Shown here one piece after another: positions 44,383 to 55,163 of a DNA stretch of 64,000 nt. The notes below the pieces were generated by a model, which had not been told where the DNA came from, ran no database searches, and saw nothing but the letters and a program-made list of their open reading frames with translations. The stretch spans positions 115,001 through 179,000 of the forward strand of contig JAVKOQ010000086.1 of assembly GCA_031835245.1 (NCBI GenBank), written 5' to 3'. Positions within the stretch are counted from its first letter, which is position 1. Each line of letters begins with the position of its first letter. A program made the translations under genes and the position numbers. This DNA comes from Balamuthia mandrillaris (lineage: Eukaryota; Discosea; Longamoebia; Balamuthiidae).

Positions 44383-47300
44383 ATGAAGGTGCATAAAGGG
44401 GGGCTCAAGTCCGGCTGCCTGCTCTTCCTCGCCATGTCCGCCGTCATGGTGGCCGTGGAGGGCAACAGCTTCTTCCGCTTCTTTGACGAGGTGGGGGCCA
44501 ACCACAACGGACCCAGCTTCTCCGAGTCGCGGCTCTACTCCCTGGAGGCTGGCTTGAAGGAGGTGGAAGGCCACGTCGCCTGCTTTGGCGACATGGACAG
44601 TGACAAATAGTTTGTTCTTGTTCTTGTTCTTCTTGTTCTTCTTGTTCTTGTTCTTCTTCTTCTTCTTGTTCTTCTTCTTCTTCTTCTTGTTCTTCTTCTT
44701 CTTCCTCTTCTTCTTGTATGTCTTTTCATCCTCGTTGTTTCCCATTCGTGACGCTCTTCATTTTCGCAGTAATGACTTATTCATAGTGAGTGGAGAGGAC
44801 CAGACCAGAATCGATGTTTATGTCTGGAATCACGGTACCGTTTTCTCTTCTCTTCTCTTCATCGTTCTCTTCATCAGTCTCTTCTCTTCTGCCACATTTC
44901 TCTATTTTCTCTCTTCTCAATCACTGCAGCGAAAACCTACTACAACCACTTACAAACAACTCTATGAACAAACGTTAAAGATAAGTTCCGTTTTGTCAAG
45001 AAGCCAGAGGCAACGATCCAGGAGAGCATGCCCATCACAAATGTGGTCGGCGCCGACTTTAACTATGACGGCAAGCTGGACTTGCTTGTCTCTGGTCCTA
45101 GCGTCAACAAAGACAGGAACATTGACCCCGCGAAGAGAGGTGATACCGGCAGCTATTATCTCCATATATACCTTGGAAACTACAGATCATTTGGTAGCCT
45201 GACAAACTCGCACTTCTTATCTTTATTTTTTATTGTGCTTATTCTCTTCTTCTCTCTCTATGTGTCTCCTTTCTCTTTCTTCTATTTTCTTTGTCTCTTT
45301 ACTCTTTGTATTGTTGTTTGTGTTACTAGATACACAACCGCCATTAGTATTGGAGGAGTCACTGGACCAAGTGCTGGTCTTGGATTCCAATGGGGACCTC
45401 CTTCCTGACCTGTTTGGCACTAGCGCAGTCACTGGAAAGCGTTCCTATTGGATCAATACCAGCAAAGCTCGCTCTCTCTCCATTCAAGTGTACTTGCTTG
45501 TTCTTTACTTCTGCTTCTTTTTGATTTTCTCTTTCTCCATTATCTCATGTTAAAACACCATACACATTACATTAGAACGGAACAATCAACAGAAGAATCA
45601 AAGTTGCAGCCCTTAGCGGCTCCTCGTTTCAACGCATTTGTGGATTTGGATGGAGACTGTGCGTCTGATCTTTATGTCACCGCAACGGGAGAGACATCGA
45701 ATGAGGAGGAGCAAGCACAAAGCGGTAACTCTCTCATTGAGATTTGGGAGAACAAAAAGGGCTCATTCGTGCGGCGGCAGGGTAAAGGCTTTGAACTGCC
45801 TGATGGCGCTGGTCAGCCATTGTTTGCCGATATGAGTATGACAAAATTTTTCTGTTTTCTTTCTTTTCTTTTCTTTTCTTGTTCTTCTGACATCACTTTT
45901 TCTTCTAATCGAAAAAAAAAAAGATGGAGATGGCACTATAGACATAGTCTATCCAATTTGCATACCGACAAATACATGCACGACGGAGAATAGTTTGATA
46001 ATAGTGTACAACGAACAAAAACCAGTTTGTAGAGGATGGTGGGACTCCGATTGTAGGCCCTCCACAGAGCTTTGTTCCGCCGATAGCAATTATTTGAAGG
46101 ATACCAAACTCCTTGCTCCTCATTTTTCTGAGGTACTCTTTTTCTTTTCTTTGCTATTTTGTCTTAGTATTTGTTTAAAATAGTTCCTCACAAACATAAA
46201 TAATGGTTTTTCCTAGAATGTGGTTCATGTTCCACAAGCTGCATTCAAAGGAGCGCGCTTCTACAAGCATCCACACTTGGAAATGCCAATCACTTTACGT
46301 GCAGGTTTCTCTCTCCTTCTTCTCTCTCTCTCTGTCTCTCTCTCTTGTACAAAATCTTAACAGCCACTTGTTTCTTTATATAGGTGACTATAACTTGGAT
46401 GGTTATACAGATTTATTGATTCCTGTGATCGACCCACATGGCCGCGTGTTTGTGCAGCTGTGGAAAAACAAAGCGTGCGAAGATGCCAAGTATGGATGTA
46501 AGCGGGAAGGCTCTCACGTCGGCTCCGTCGCGGATCGAACTTTGGTTCCTATCGACGACGACGATGAAATAAAAGCTCTAACAAGCATCGACAACGCCTA
46601 TGCCGCTGCATTTTTTGACCTTAACGAAGACGTACCACTTTCTCTTTTCGTGTTTCGCTGTTTTTCCACTGTTTTTGTTTTTATTTCTCTGCTCTGCTTT
46701 CTTCTTGCAATGAATCAAACTGTCAAGGCATTAAGATGGGAACATTTTACTATCAATAGGGTTCTCCCGACATTCTGGTGATGGTCGATGACTCGATTTC
46801 AGGAGGCAACGGCCGTCGCGTAGAGGCGATATTCAATAACTTTCAGAACGATGTGTTCTTCCTCAAAACATTAGGTACTATCGAACTCTCGTCTTCTTTT
46901 CTTGTTTTAATTTTATTGTTGAAGCTAACTTGTTGAATCGGAAAATAAGGTCTGAACGGGGTGTGCACGGAATGGTGTAATAGTGGTCCGAAGTTTCCCG
47001 ATCCGAAACCTTATGGCGTTAACTATGCAGGAGGAGTCTTGTTCGTGCAGCTTCTTCTCTACTCTCTTTGCTCTCTTGCTCTCTTCCTTTCTCTTTTCTA
47101 ACTTTAGGAATGGTTACTTTACAGCAAGTTTACAGTAACTGATTTGTCGGGAAAGAAACGAATGCGACAAGGAGGTCAATTATATCAGTCCTCTTATCTC
47201 CCTCTACAGACGCCTTACAACGTTTTTGGACTGGGTCGTACGTCCAATTACATTGAAGATTTTGCATACGGTATCTCTTCTAATCATGTAAGTCTCTCTC

Positions 47301-47726
47301 TCTCTCTCTGTGTTTCCATAAAATGTCACTTTCTTTGTCTAACAACCATTGAAATAGGATCCTAATTGGAATAGTTGGATTTGCATCATACCAAACTCAC
47401 AGTTGGTGGCAATTCCCTACAAGCCTGATGACCCACAAAGGTACAGCCTTCCTCTTTCTTTTTTCTTTCTCTCCTTCTCTTTCTCCTCCCGTTCACTCTC
47501 TGCCTGGCTTCTCTTTCCGTTTCTCTATTCTCATTCTTTATTTAATAGCTGGAAGCTGGAACTGTACATAAAGCCATCCGGTTTGGCTCTGTGGGTTGCT
47601 TTAGCCATTCTCTCTGCACTGTTCGCTTTGGCAGTGATCATTTTCCTTTTCCATTGGCGCGAGAAGCGACAGGACGAGAAAGAAAAGCAAGAGAACGCTC
47701 ATCTCTTTTCTTTCTCTGCCCTGTAA
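44383..47726 (+). CDS. ITFG1: ITFG1/TIP-like FG-GAP membrane protein
   Basis: Thirteen exons give 689 aa (human TIP about 612): 44383-44609, 44770-44834, 44981-45193, 45330-45487, 45604-45835, 45924-46132, 46217-46304, 46384-46631, 46760-46874, 46950-47040, 47125-47287, 47358-47440, 47549-47726. A signal peptide (to about residue 27) precedes FG-GAP/VCBS beta-propeller blades with calcium-loop motifs: FGDMDSDKYNDL, ADFNYDGKLDLLV, LDSNGDLLPDLFG, VDLDGDCASDLYV, MNGDGTIDIVYP, GDYNLDGYTDLLIP, FDLNEDGSPDILV. The family motif GLGRTSNYIEDF is near residue 590. One membrane helix (ALWVALAILSALFALAVIIF) and a short basic tail follow. In animals TIP is a surface protein implicated in T-cell modulation; its role in protists is unknown. 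The acceptor of exon 5 was chosen by frame. Confidence 0.92.
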
Positions 47727-47909
47727 ATCGCATCGTAAACTATCTGTTCGTTCCTCCTTTTCCGCTCTGTTTTTTTTTTCTCGTTGCTTTTTTTGAACAA
47801 AATAGACAACTTATTTATTTACAGAGTTAAACTGTCCTAACGTATTTACAGTTTTAACACAAAACAAAGTGCTCTCACTTCAAACATAGAAAACTATTCA
47901 CTTCTCTCT

Positions 47910-48548
47910 TTAGACTTGCATAACCAACGTTCTAATCTCAGAGCTTGAACGAAGGCTATCTTCTCTTGTTCTCTTTGCATTCTCGCTGCACTCTTCACAA
48001 AGCTTTTTCACGGTTTGTTTTTTTTGCTCCCTCCAACTTGCTTCTTCCTCTTCCTCTTCACTTTGTTGAAGACTCTCTTTACTGAGTTCTGCTTCTGCAA
48101 ATTGCAGTAAATCTTCTCGAGAAAGTTGAGCGATTTGCATGGAAATCTCCTTCGATGATTTGGATATGCTCTCGCTCGTTGCTCTACAGCTTTCCACAGT
48201 CGCTTCTGCCACTCTTTTGTTGTTGGTGTTGTTAGTGTTGTTGTTCGTTTTTTCTTCTTGGTCACCAACACAGGAAGAAGAAGGAATGGAAACGAGGAGA
48301 TGCAGAGTCGAAGAGAAAGAAGACTCGACGCTCTGTCGAAACGCTTCTCTCAGCTCGTCATCCGAAGTGATGCCAACGACGTCTCCTTCATCGTCGATGT
48401 AGTGGAGCCTTACTTCCCCGTTCACAGGAGAAAGAGCGTAAAGAGAGGTGATGGAGGAGCGAAGCTCTCGGAAGCAACCCCCTGTTGGCCACAGGAACCA
48501 TCGTTGCTCCTCTCCACAAATCGCTTTCACCGTGAACGGCCCTTCCAT
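47910..48548 (-). CDS. PB1-domain protein
   Basis: A single exon encodes 212 aa. The start is the ATG at the beginning of the domain (MEGPFTVKAICGEEQRWFLW); the frame stays open upstream but that part looks non-coding. A PB1 domain spans residues 1-85 and carries a type-I acidic OPCA motif (YIDDEGDVVGITSDDELREAF). The domain's basic-face Lys appears as TVKA. A low-complexity Asn/Thr run and a charged helical C-terminus rich in Ser and Glu follow. PB1 domains pair acidic with basic faces in signalling and autophagy scaffolds. No second domain identifies the pathway. It converges on the ITFG1-like gene with 183 bp between stops. Confidence 0.82.
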   Translation of the reverse strand: MEGPFTVKAICGEEQRWFLWPTGGCFRELRSSITSLYALSPVNGEVRLHYIDDEGDVVGITSDDELREAFRQSVESSFSSTLHLLVSIPSSSCVGDQEEKTNNNTNNTNNKRVAEATVESCRATSESISKSSKEISMQIAQLSREDLLQFAEAELSKESLQQSEEEEEEASWREQKKQTVKKLCEECSENAKRTREDSLRSSSEIRTLVMQV

Positions 48549-48892
48549 TCTTCCTCCTTCTCTTTTCCCCCTTCTCTCTTTTTTGTTTGCTCTGGGTCGT
48601 TTGCTCTCTCTTTCTTCTCTCTTTGTGAAATGTTTTTTTGAGTTTGTTTGTTTTTTGTTTTTAAGGTGCTCGTGAGCGTAACGTTCATGAGAAACTCGTT
48701 GGTGGTTTAGGCGATGGCGGCCAACCTCTCTCTCTCGATTCTTGGTGCTTCCTCTTGATTTTCTTGTTGCTCTCTCTCCTCCTGATATCTTTTGCAAAGA
48801 AAAAGCGGACGAAAAGCACTGAAAAGTCAAAATCATTACATGTAATGCTCTTCCATGATTGGTGGATTTTATCACATGAGTGCTGAGAGCCT
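48549..48892. other. Spacer between PB1 and beta-lactamase-fold genes
   Basis: The 344 bp between the PB1 start codon and the stop codon of the upstream minus-strand gene hold CT-rich and T-rich runs. The spacer should contain the PB1 promoter and the neighbour's polyadenylation site. The minus frame stays open here but has no domain. Confidence 0.45.
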
Positions 48893-50364
48893 TTATTGTT
48901 GAGAGGAAGCGCATTCGGCGACAGCGCGAGCGAGAGGGATGGAGCGATGGTCCCACAAGCGTAGGTGCATCGCGTTCATGACGTAGGAGAAACCGATCTT
49001 CAGTTCGGGATGCCATAGGAAGAGAGAGCCGCCGTTGCCTCCCCATCCGTAGTAGCGAGAGTCGGGATAGATCTCTGGTTGCGTCTTGCCGAAGCCACCT
49101 ACTGTCATGATGCTGTTCGTTAAGAGAGCCTCGTCAAAGCGTGCTTCCTGGTCTACATGAGCAGCTTGCCAAGTCTCTTTGCTCATCAACTTAACGCCAT
49201 GCGCCTCCCCTCCATTCGCCATCACCGAAGCCAGCTTGGCCAAGCTGGCGGCCGAGGACTTGCCTCCGGCAGCCGGCACGTCCGCCGCCAGCCACTTCAC
49301 CGGATCGAAGGCAACGTTGGAGCAGGCTCGCGATATGATGCTGGAGCTGTTTTTCAAAGCACGGAGCAAGTGGAGGTCCGTCTCCGGTTGAAGGGAGGGA
49401 ACGAGCGGACGCATCACGAAGTGATAGTCTTCGGGAATAACGTCGAAAGGAATGATGCGAAGAAAGATCTGATGGAGAGGCATCGGATAGAGAGTGGAGA
49501 GGCGAGAGACCAGCTCGGGGTCTTCCTCCTCGGAGAGGCCCAGGTAGAACTCGATGCCGAGTGGCTCCGCCAGCTCCTCGCGGATGAAACGGGCCATGGA
49601 GCGCTTCTGGGGGTCCACCCTTCGCACGAGCTGGTCCAACACGAAGCCACCCACGATGCAGTGGTACATCTGCCTCTTCTCCCCGTGACTCCAAATGGCG
49701 GGGCTCTTCTCCACCAATCGGCTCAAGGCCTTCTCGTCCAACGCCGTTTCCAGCTGCAAAGGAAGAAGTTTCGCTCCTCCTTCCTCCGCTTCAGCTTCTT
49801 CCAACCATGGGATGGCCCCTCTGTGCGAGAGCAAGTCGGAGACGGTGAAAAGGGCCTTGCCGTTTTGTGCGTACTCTGGCCAGTAGTCGGCTATCGGCTT
49901 GTCGTAGGATAGGAGGCCCCTGTCGACGAGAATGCCGATGGCGATGGCGGCCACCGCTTTGCCGGAGGACCAAACGGTGGTCAGGGTTCGCTCGGAGAAG
50001 GGAGCGTTGGCGCTGCGGTCCATCACTCCTCCATACAGTTCGACCACTTTTTCTCCATTCACTATTGTTTTAAACAATAACGGTTAAAAAGAATTTGTTT
50101 AAACAAAAAAAAGAGAGTACGGAGGAAACCATAAGCAACAACAGAGGCGCCGACTTCTTTGCCGTCAAGAAAGTGCTGGTGGAAGAGCTCGCGAACGGGT
50201 TCGTAATTGGGCGCAACGAAGCCTCTGATTTCGATCTCTGGGCAACCGACCCCCAAAATGGCGCACAACGGAGGCGTAAACAGTCCTCCGTGAGCAACTT
50301 GGAACACCACAAAAGAGAAGCACACGACCAACACGGGCAACGCGCCCAGCACATACTTCTTCAT
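48893..50364 (-). CDS. Membrane-anchored beta-lactamase-fold serine hydrolase
   Basis: Two exons (50364-50130 and 50061-48893) give 467 aa. An N-terminal hydrophobic segment (YVLGALPVLVVCFSFVVF) acts as signal or anchor. The penicillin-binding/class-C fold follows, with the SxxK nucleophile motif (WSSGKAVAA, Ser110/Lys113), HRGAIPWL, a YxN-equivalent YHCIVGGFVLDQLV, and the third motif as YGWGGNGGSLFLW. This layout (SxxK plus YH plus GxGG) is that of eukaryotic LACTB-like esterases and peptidases such as the nematode LACT proteins, rather than antibiotic-degrading enzymes. The likely activity is a secreted or luminal esterase or peptidase; the substrate is unknown. CCAAT boxes lie upstream. 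Confidence 0.88.
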
Positions 50365-50642
50365 GTTCTTTCTTTTTCTTCTTTGTAGGTTGTTGTGCCT
50401 CGTGTCGGTAACGTTACCTTTCATATTCATTTTCATCCAATCGAAAATCATAAAAATGAATTTTATCCGTCCAATAAAATATCGAAAATCATAATTAATT
50501 CATATAATTGTCCAATCAGAAATTGAGGTGTCGTTTCAACCAACAAAAATGAAACTTAAAGTAAGAATTTTTTTTCCTTCTCTTTTTTTAAAAAAAAAAT
50601 GAACAATGATTGTTTGTTTTCAAATACTTTGTTTTTGGTTTT
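50365..50642. promoter_or_regulatory. Upstream region of the beta-lactamase-fold gene with three CCAAT boxes
   Basis: CCAAT occurs at 50437, 50471 and 50512 on the plus strand (ATTGG in gene sense). Two are followed by a repeated ATCGAAAATCATAA. Spacing is about 35-40 bp. CCAAT clusters at such distance from a start codon are typical of NF-Y-type promoters; function is inferred. Confidence 0.5.
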
Positions 50643-53600
50643 TTAGAGGACACGTTCCCAAGGAAGGCTCAAGCGGCAGGCACAGTCCAACAGGGCGCAG
50701 GTGGTGAGGGTATGGGGGAAGTTGCCCCAAAGCTCGCGGCTCTGGAGGTCGATGCTCTCGCTCAACGTGCCGCAGTTGTTGCAGCTGGCCAGCACCTCCT
50801 TGAACTTGGAGCGCGCCTCCTCCGTTCTTCCCACCTCATGCAACGCTATTATATACCTGTAGAAAACAAACGATAAGAGGGATGAGAGAGAAAGAAGGAA
50901 AGAGAAAGAGAAAGAGAAAGGGAAAGGGAAAGGGAAAGGGAAAGAGAAAGAGAAAGAGAAAGAGAAAGAGAAAGAGAAAGAGAAAGAGAAAGAGAAAGAG
51001 AAAGAGAAAGAGAAAGAGAAAGAGAAAGATAGAAAGAGAGAAAGAGAGAAAGAGAGAAAGAGAGAAAGAGAGAAAGAGAGAGAAAGAGAAACGACGAAAG
51101 AGAAAGGAATGGAAAGAGAGGGATTTTTGGTTTACGAACCAGATGGTATGAATGCTCGTAGCGGTGTCAGACGCACTCACGCCGCTAGGGTGATCTTTCG
51201 GCACCCGGCGCAAGAACGCAGAGTGCGGGTCCACCAGCTGCTCCTCCACCTTGGCCAGCGTCGACAGGAATCGCGGGTCTTGGAACGACACAAAGCCCAC
51301 TTCGGGGAGGAGCAAGAGCTGGCCGTCCACCTCCGGGACATGGCTCAGCTTATCCCCGCCATCTGCGCCACTGGCACCCACGGCGGTGCAGCGGAAGAAT
51401 TGGCGCTCCTCGTCCCAGAAGGTGTCGACAACGAATTGGAAGATCTCTTTGGCGGAGGACTTCCAGAAGCTCTCTACTTCTTTGTCGAGGTCCAAGGTGC
51501 GAGCGATCTTTGCTGTAGGTGTCATTAGGTTTGTTGTTAGTAACTCCACCCCAAACTTTGGTGTGCTAATAAAAGAAAAAACAAACCAAGACGATCGCAA
51601 CCGGCCCAACTGAGAACAACGGGATAGATGTGGAGCCTGTGGTCGTGGGAGGGTTCTTTGTAGACCTGGAGGAGGCGTCGGCCCAGCTCCTCCATTCTCT
51701 CAAACAGCCTTTTGAAAAAGAATAAAAATATTGTCAATGCGAATGTAACTAACTGAAATGAGAGAAAAGGTATTAAAAACAAAAAAGAGACATACACTTT
51801 GTCGCCAGTGAACAACAATCGTTCGTCAAAGAAGATTTGTGTGAGGGCCAAAATGACGCTTCCGTATGTATCCGACGAGAATAATTTGAACTCCTATCAT
51901 GGTTCATAAATCATTAAATAAGGAATAAACAAAATGGAGAGAGAACACAAAGAGAGGAAAGAGAACACAAAGAGAGCAGAGAGAGCGAGCTAAAGAAAAA
52001 AGTGATGATACCTTGTTTCCAACAACGACAGGTCCAAGAGCACGATAACCAGCCAACCTATGCACGTCCTTCTGATAGAGCAAGCTCTCCAAGGCAATGC
52101 CATACAGGGGCTGAAGAGCCTCGCGCGTGCTGCTATGCGGTGTGCTGCAAAACTCCACCACGATGTTGGAGATATACCTCAGATAGTTCTCCATGGTGTT
52201 GATCATGCCCATGCGGTTGAGGGTGCGGATGAGGAAGGGCATGTCCTGCACACGGCAGAACCTCTCATCCTGCCTGCCGGCACCGCTGGAGGAGGAGGGG
52301 ATGGAGGTAGTGCCTGCGGCGATGATTGCACCAGTTTCCTCGTAGCTGCACAGCTGGAGAGTGATGCACGCTCTGATAAGTGGTTTTTGCCACTCGAATG
52401 CCAACTTGACAATTGAAAGAAGAGTGATCAGCATTTAAATGAAAGGAGAAGACTGAACGAAAGGAAGCGTACGCTAAGTTGGCTGGACCACTGTTCCCAG
52501 TAACTCTTGGTTCGGTTAAAGTTGGAGAGAACAAACTCTTCAATACCCTGGGTCATGCTTTCGTCTGGCATAAGAATAAGAGCAATAGGTCCTTCTAACT
52601 CAAAGGACACCTTTTTGTTGTTCATGAAAGCAAAGAGTTAAAAAACAAGAAATAACAAAACACGAAAGAAATAGAAAGGACAGAGAGAAACAGAGAAAAA
52701 TCGGAATGGCTCATGCGAAAGATTGTGAATTTGTTTGAATGTGATGTCATCCACGCGGTCATCTAGAGTACGTTCTAATCTTGGCCTCATTGAAGAGAAG
52801 AGAAACGCGGAAGAAAGAAAAAAAAAGAGTGGGAGAGAGAACCTCATGCAACAAATAGGCGATGGGTGCATTGCTAGTCAGACGGAGGGTCCCAGTGGGC
52901 ACCAAGTACCGAATGTGGTTGCTGCCTCTTGTTTTTTCAGGTGTGCCCCAACCATAGCCAAAAGTGGGCCTCAAACGAACACGAATACGAGGGCGGCCGT
53001 GTGGTTTGATCATACGAATAATCTGTTTCCCCATACGTTAGAAGAGAAAAGAGACAAGAGAAGAGAGTGAACAAAACTAGAGGACAGAAGCAAACAAGAG
53101 AGAAGAGAGAAGAGAGAAGAGAGAAGAGAGAAGAGAGAAGAGAGAAGAGAGAAGAGAGAAGAGAGAAGAGAGAAGAGAGAAGAGAGAAGAGAGAAGAGAG
53201 AAGAGAGAAGAGCAAAAAACGAGAAGCGTGGACACAGAACAGACAACAATAGGGAAAGAAGGGAGAGGTTAGAAGAGAGCACCATAGTTGGACGATAAGA
53301 GCGTCCAAAGTTCTGGAAGCGCGGTGCAAAGTCCGTGATCTGCACAGAGTTGCCAGCCGAGTCATGGAGGGTGGTGCGCAGGATGGGAGTGTTCTTGAGG
53401 TAGGCCTGCTCGCTGCGGGCAAAGCCCTGGAGGTCAATGTCGAAGAAGCCAATGTCCTTCTGCTTCCTCAGGAGGCTACAAAAGACGGGGTCAGCGTCAA
53501 AGCGGGGGATGCAGCACCACACGATGCAGCCCTTCTTGTCGACAAGGGCACTGAACGAACAGTTTCCGATCAAAGAAAGATCTACTCATAATATTGTGTG

Positions 53601-53803
53601 AGAGTAGAGAGAGAGAACAGTGGAGTGAGTTTTTTGTGTATTGATGGGGATGAAAAAAAAAGGTAGTGAGATGGAGTAGTGTAGTTTAGCTTACCGAGAT
53701 TGTTGTCCTCCAGCGCTTTGGCCAAGAGAGAGGAGGAGGCGGAGTGTTGAGCGGCAGCTTGTGCCGTGGCCTCAGTGTCAATCTTTGCGGCTGGCGCTTG
53801 CAT
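50643..53803 (-). CDS. GH15 glucoamylase/trehalase-like protein, active site altered
   Basis: Nine exons give 641 aa: 53803-53695, 53581-53283, 53022-52843, 52610-52473, 52404-52012, 51893-51796, 51708-51587, 51512-51140, 50856-50643. The family outline of bacterial-type GH15 is clear: LIGNCSFSALVDKKGCIVWCCIPRFDADPVF, HGRPRIRVRLRPTFGYG, YEETGAIIAAGTTSIP, RALGPVVVGN, FLSTLAKVEEQL and GNFPHTLTTCALL. Two expected sites differ. The RNWDYRYCWIRDA block reads GRQDERFCRVQDM. The segment that usually carries LWEFR with the catalytic acid reads KEPSHDHRLHIYPVVLSW. The base-side Glu (TLSESID) is kept. It may therefore be a non-catalytic binder or a changed enzyme. It is divergent from trehalose synthase, suggesting a shared role in trehalose or glucan metabolism. 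Confidence 0.85.
50890..51095 (+). repeat. (AAAGAG)n hexanucleotide tract in the last GH15 intron
   Basis: About 200 bp of AAAGAG and AAAGGG units lie in the intron 51139-50857. In gene sense the tract is CTCTTT, a polypyrimidine. The basic Lys/Arg frame on the plus strand is an artefact. Confidence 0.9.
53097..53212 (+). repeat. Seven-base AGAGAAG tandem repeat in GH15 intron 2
   Basis: About 16 perfect copies of a 7-bp unit occupy the intron 53282-53023. It is polypyrimidine (CTTCTCT) in the gene's sense strand and yields a repetitive Glu/Arg/Lys frame on the other strand that is not a gene. Confidence 0.9.
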
Positions 53804-54317
53804 TTTTGTTTTTCTGTGCTCTCCGCTATTTTCAATAAAAGAAACCAAAGAGGACACAAGCAAGGGCGAATGGACAAAGCACACCACGCTAAAAAAAAAA
53901 AAAGAGGAGAGTGTCACTCCTTTCTTTCTTCTTTCTTCTGGTCTTTTAGGCGGCAAAATATAAAAGTAAAAAAATTTGAAAGAGAGAAAAAAAAAACTCA
54001 GTTCAATGATTGACGTAATTTCCGGAAAAATGAATGAATTTCCGCGGAAATAATGAATTCTTCTCCAAATAAAGCAAGTAACCCTCGACATATTATCCTA
54101 AAAAAGGGAATTTGTAGAGGGTTCATCCCACATTGCCCAAATGATTAATGATGGAGCCTTTTTTTTTTTTCCATTGTGGATGACAAATCAATCAAAAAGG
54201 GGTTTTTAGGTGGACCAAAAGGAAAAGGGAATAGAAATAAAATAAAAAAGAGTAGCGACTGGCCAGAGGGGGGAGTTTTTGGTGAGTGATAATCTCATCG
54301 CAAAGTGTGCGCAGATC
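53804..54317. promoter_or_regulatory. Divergent GH15-like / trehalose synthase promoter region
   Basis: The 514 bp between start codons contain two perfect palindromes 20 bp apart, TTTCCGGAAA (54019-54028) and TTTCCGCGGAAA (54039-54050), in otherwise AT-rich DNA. Paired palindromes in a divergent promoter suggest a dimeric regulator acting on both genes. The factor is unknown. Confidence 0.5.
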
Positions 54318-55123
54318 ATGTTGGAGCCTCGATTCGAAGACGGGCAAGCAGATGGGTGAGTGTGGGAGATCGACGACGGAGTCCCTTTTTTTCTAAAAAC
54401 TCACTTTTTTTTTGGGATGCTTCATAGTGTGATAGAAAAGGAGAAGCATCACCATGAGTACTCCGGTCAGCTCATTGACTACTTTACCCACGAGGAGCTG
54501 TCCTTTCCCTCCGAAACCAAACTGTGGTACAAGGAAGCCGTCTTCTACGAGGTCTCCTCTCCCTCACTTTGTTTTTCTCACTTCCTCAAAGTTTTTCTCT
54601 CTTCCTCGTTTCTCTCCCTCTGCGCGCTCGCTCTCTCTTCTCTCTCACTCTCACTCTCTCCCTCCCTCCTCGATCACTCTCAGATCTGATATAATTTTCT
54701 TTCCAAAGGTTTACGTGCGAGCCTTTTGTGACTCAACGGGGAGTGGGCATGGTGACTTTGTGGGGCTTACAAGCAAGCTGGACTACTTGCACTACCTCGG
54801 CGTGGACTGCTTGTGGTTGCTCCCTATGTATCCTTCCCCGCTGGTGGACGATGGCTACGACGTGGCGGACTATGTAGGCATCCATCCAGACTATGGCACA
54901 TTGGAGGACTTTAAGACCTTTGTCAATGCCGTGCACGAGCGCAGCATGAGGATAATTGTGGACTTTGTGCCCAACCACTGTAGCTACCAGCATCGTTGGT
55001 TCCAAGAGGCGCGCAAGGACAGAAACTCGCCTTATAGAGACTATTTTGTGTGGAGTGACACTGACAAGAAGTACGCTGACGCTCGGATCATCTTTATTGA
55101 CACAGAGCCTTCTAATTGGGTGC

Positions 55124-55163
<40 letters not shown>

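Noticed and set aside
44936-44980. Starting ITFG1-like exon 3 at the earlier AG (after CACTGCAG)
   Set aside because: It introduces an in-frame stop. The later acceptor (GTTAAAG) keeps frame and gives DKFRFVKKPEA.
48549-49046. N-terminal extension of the PB1 protein by 166 codons
   Set aside because: The frame stays open upstream but runs through CT-rich spacer and into the next gene; the PB1 domain begins exactly at the chosen Met.
52613-52842. An extra GH15 exon reading RVDDITFKQIHNL
   Set aside because: Joining 53022-52843 directly to 52610-52473 keeps frame and gives the continuous GH15 motif around YLLHEVSFELEGPIALIL. The open stretch is better taken as intron, although alternative use cannot be excluded.
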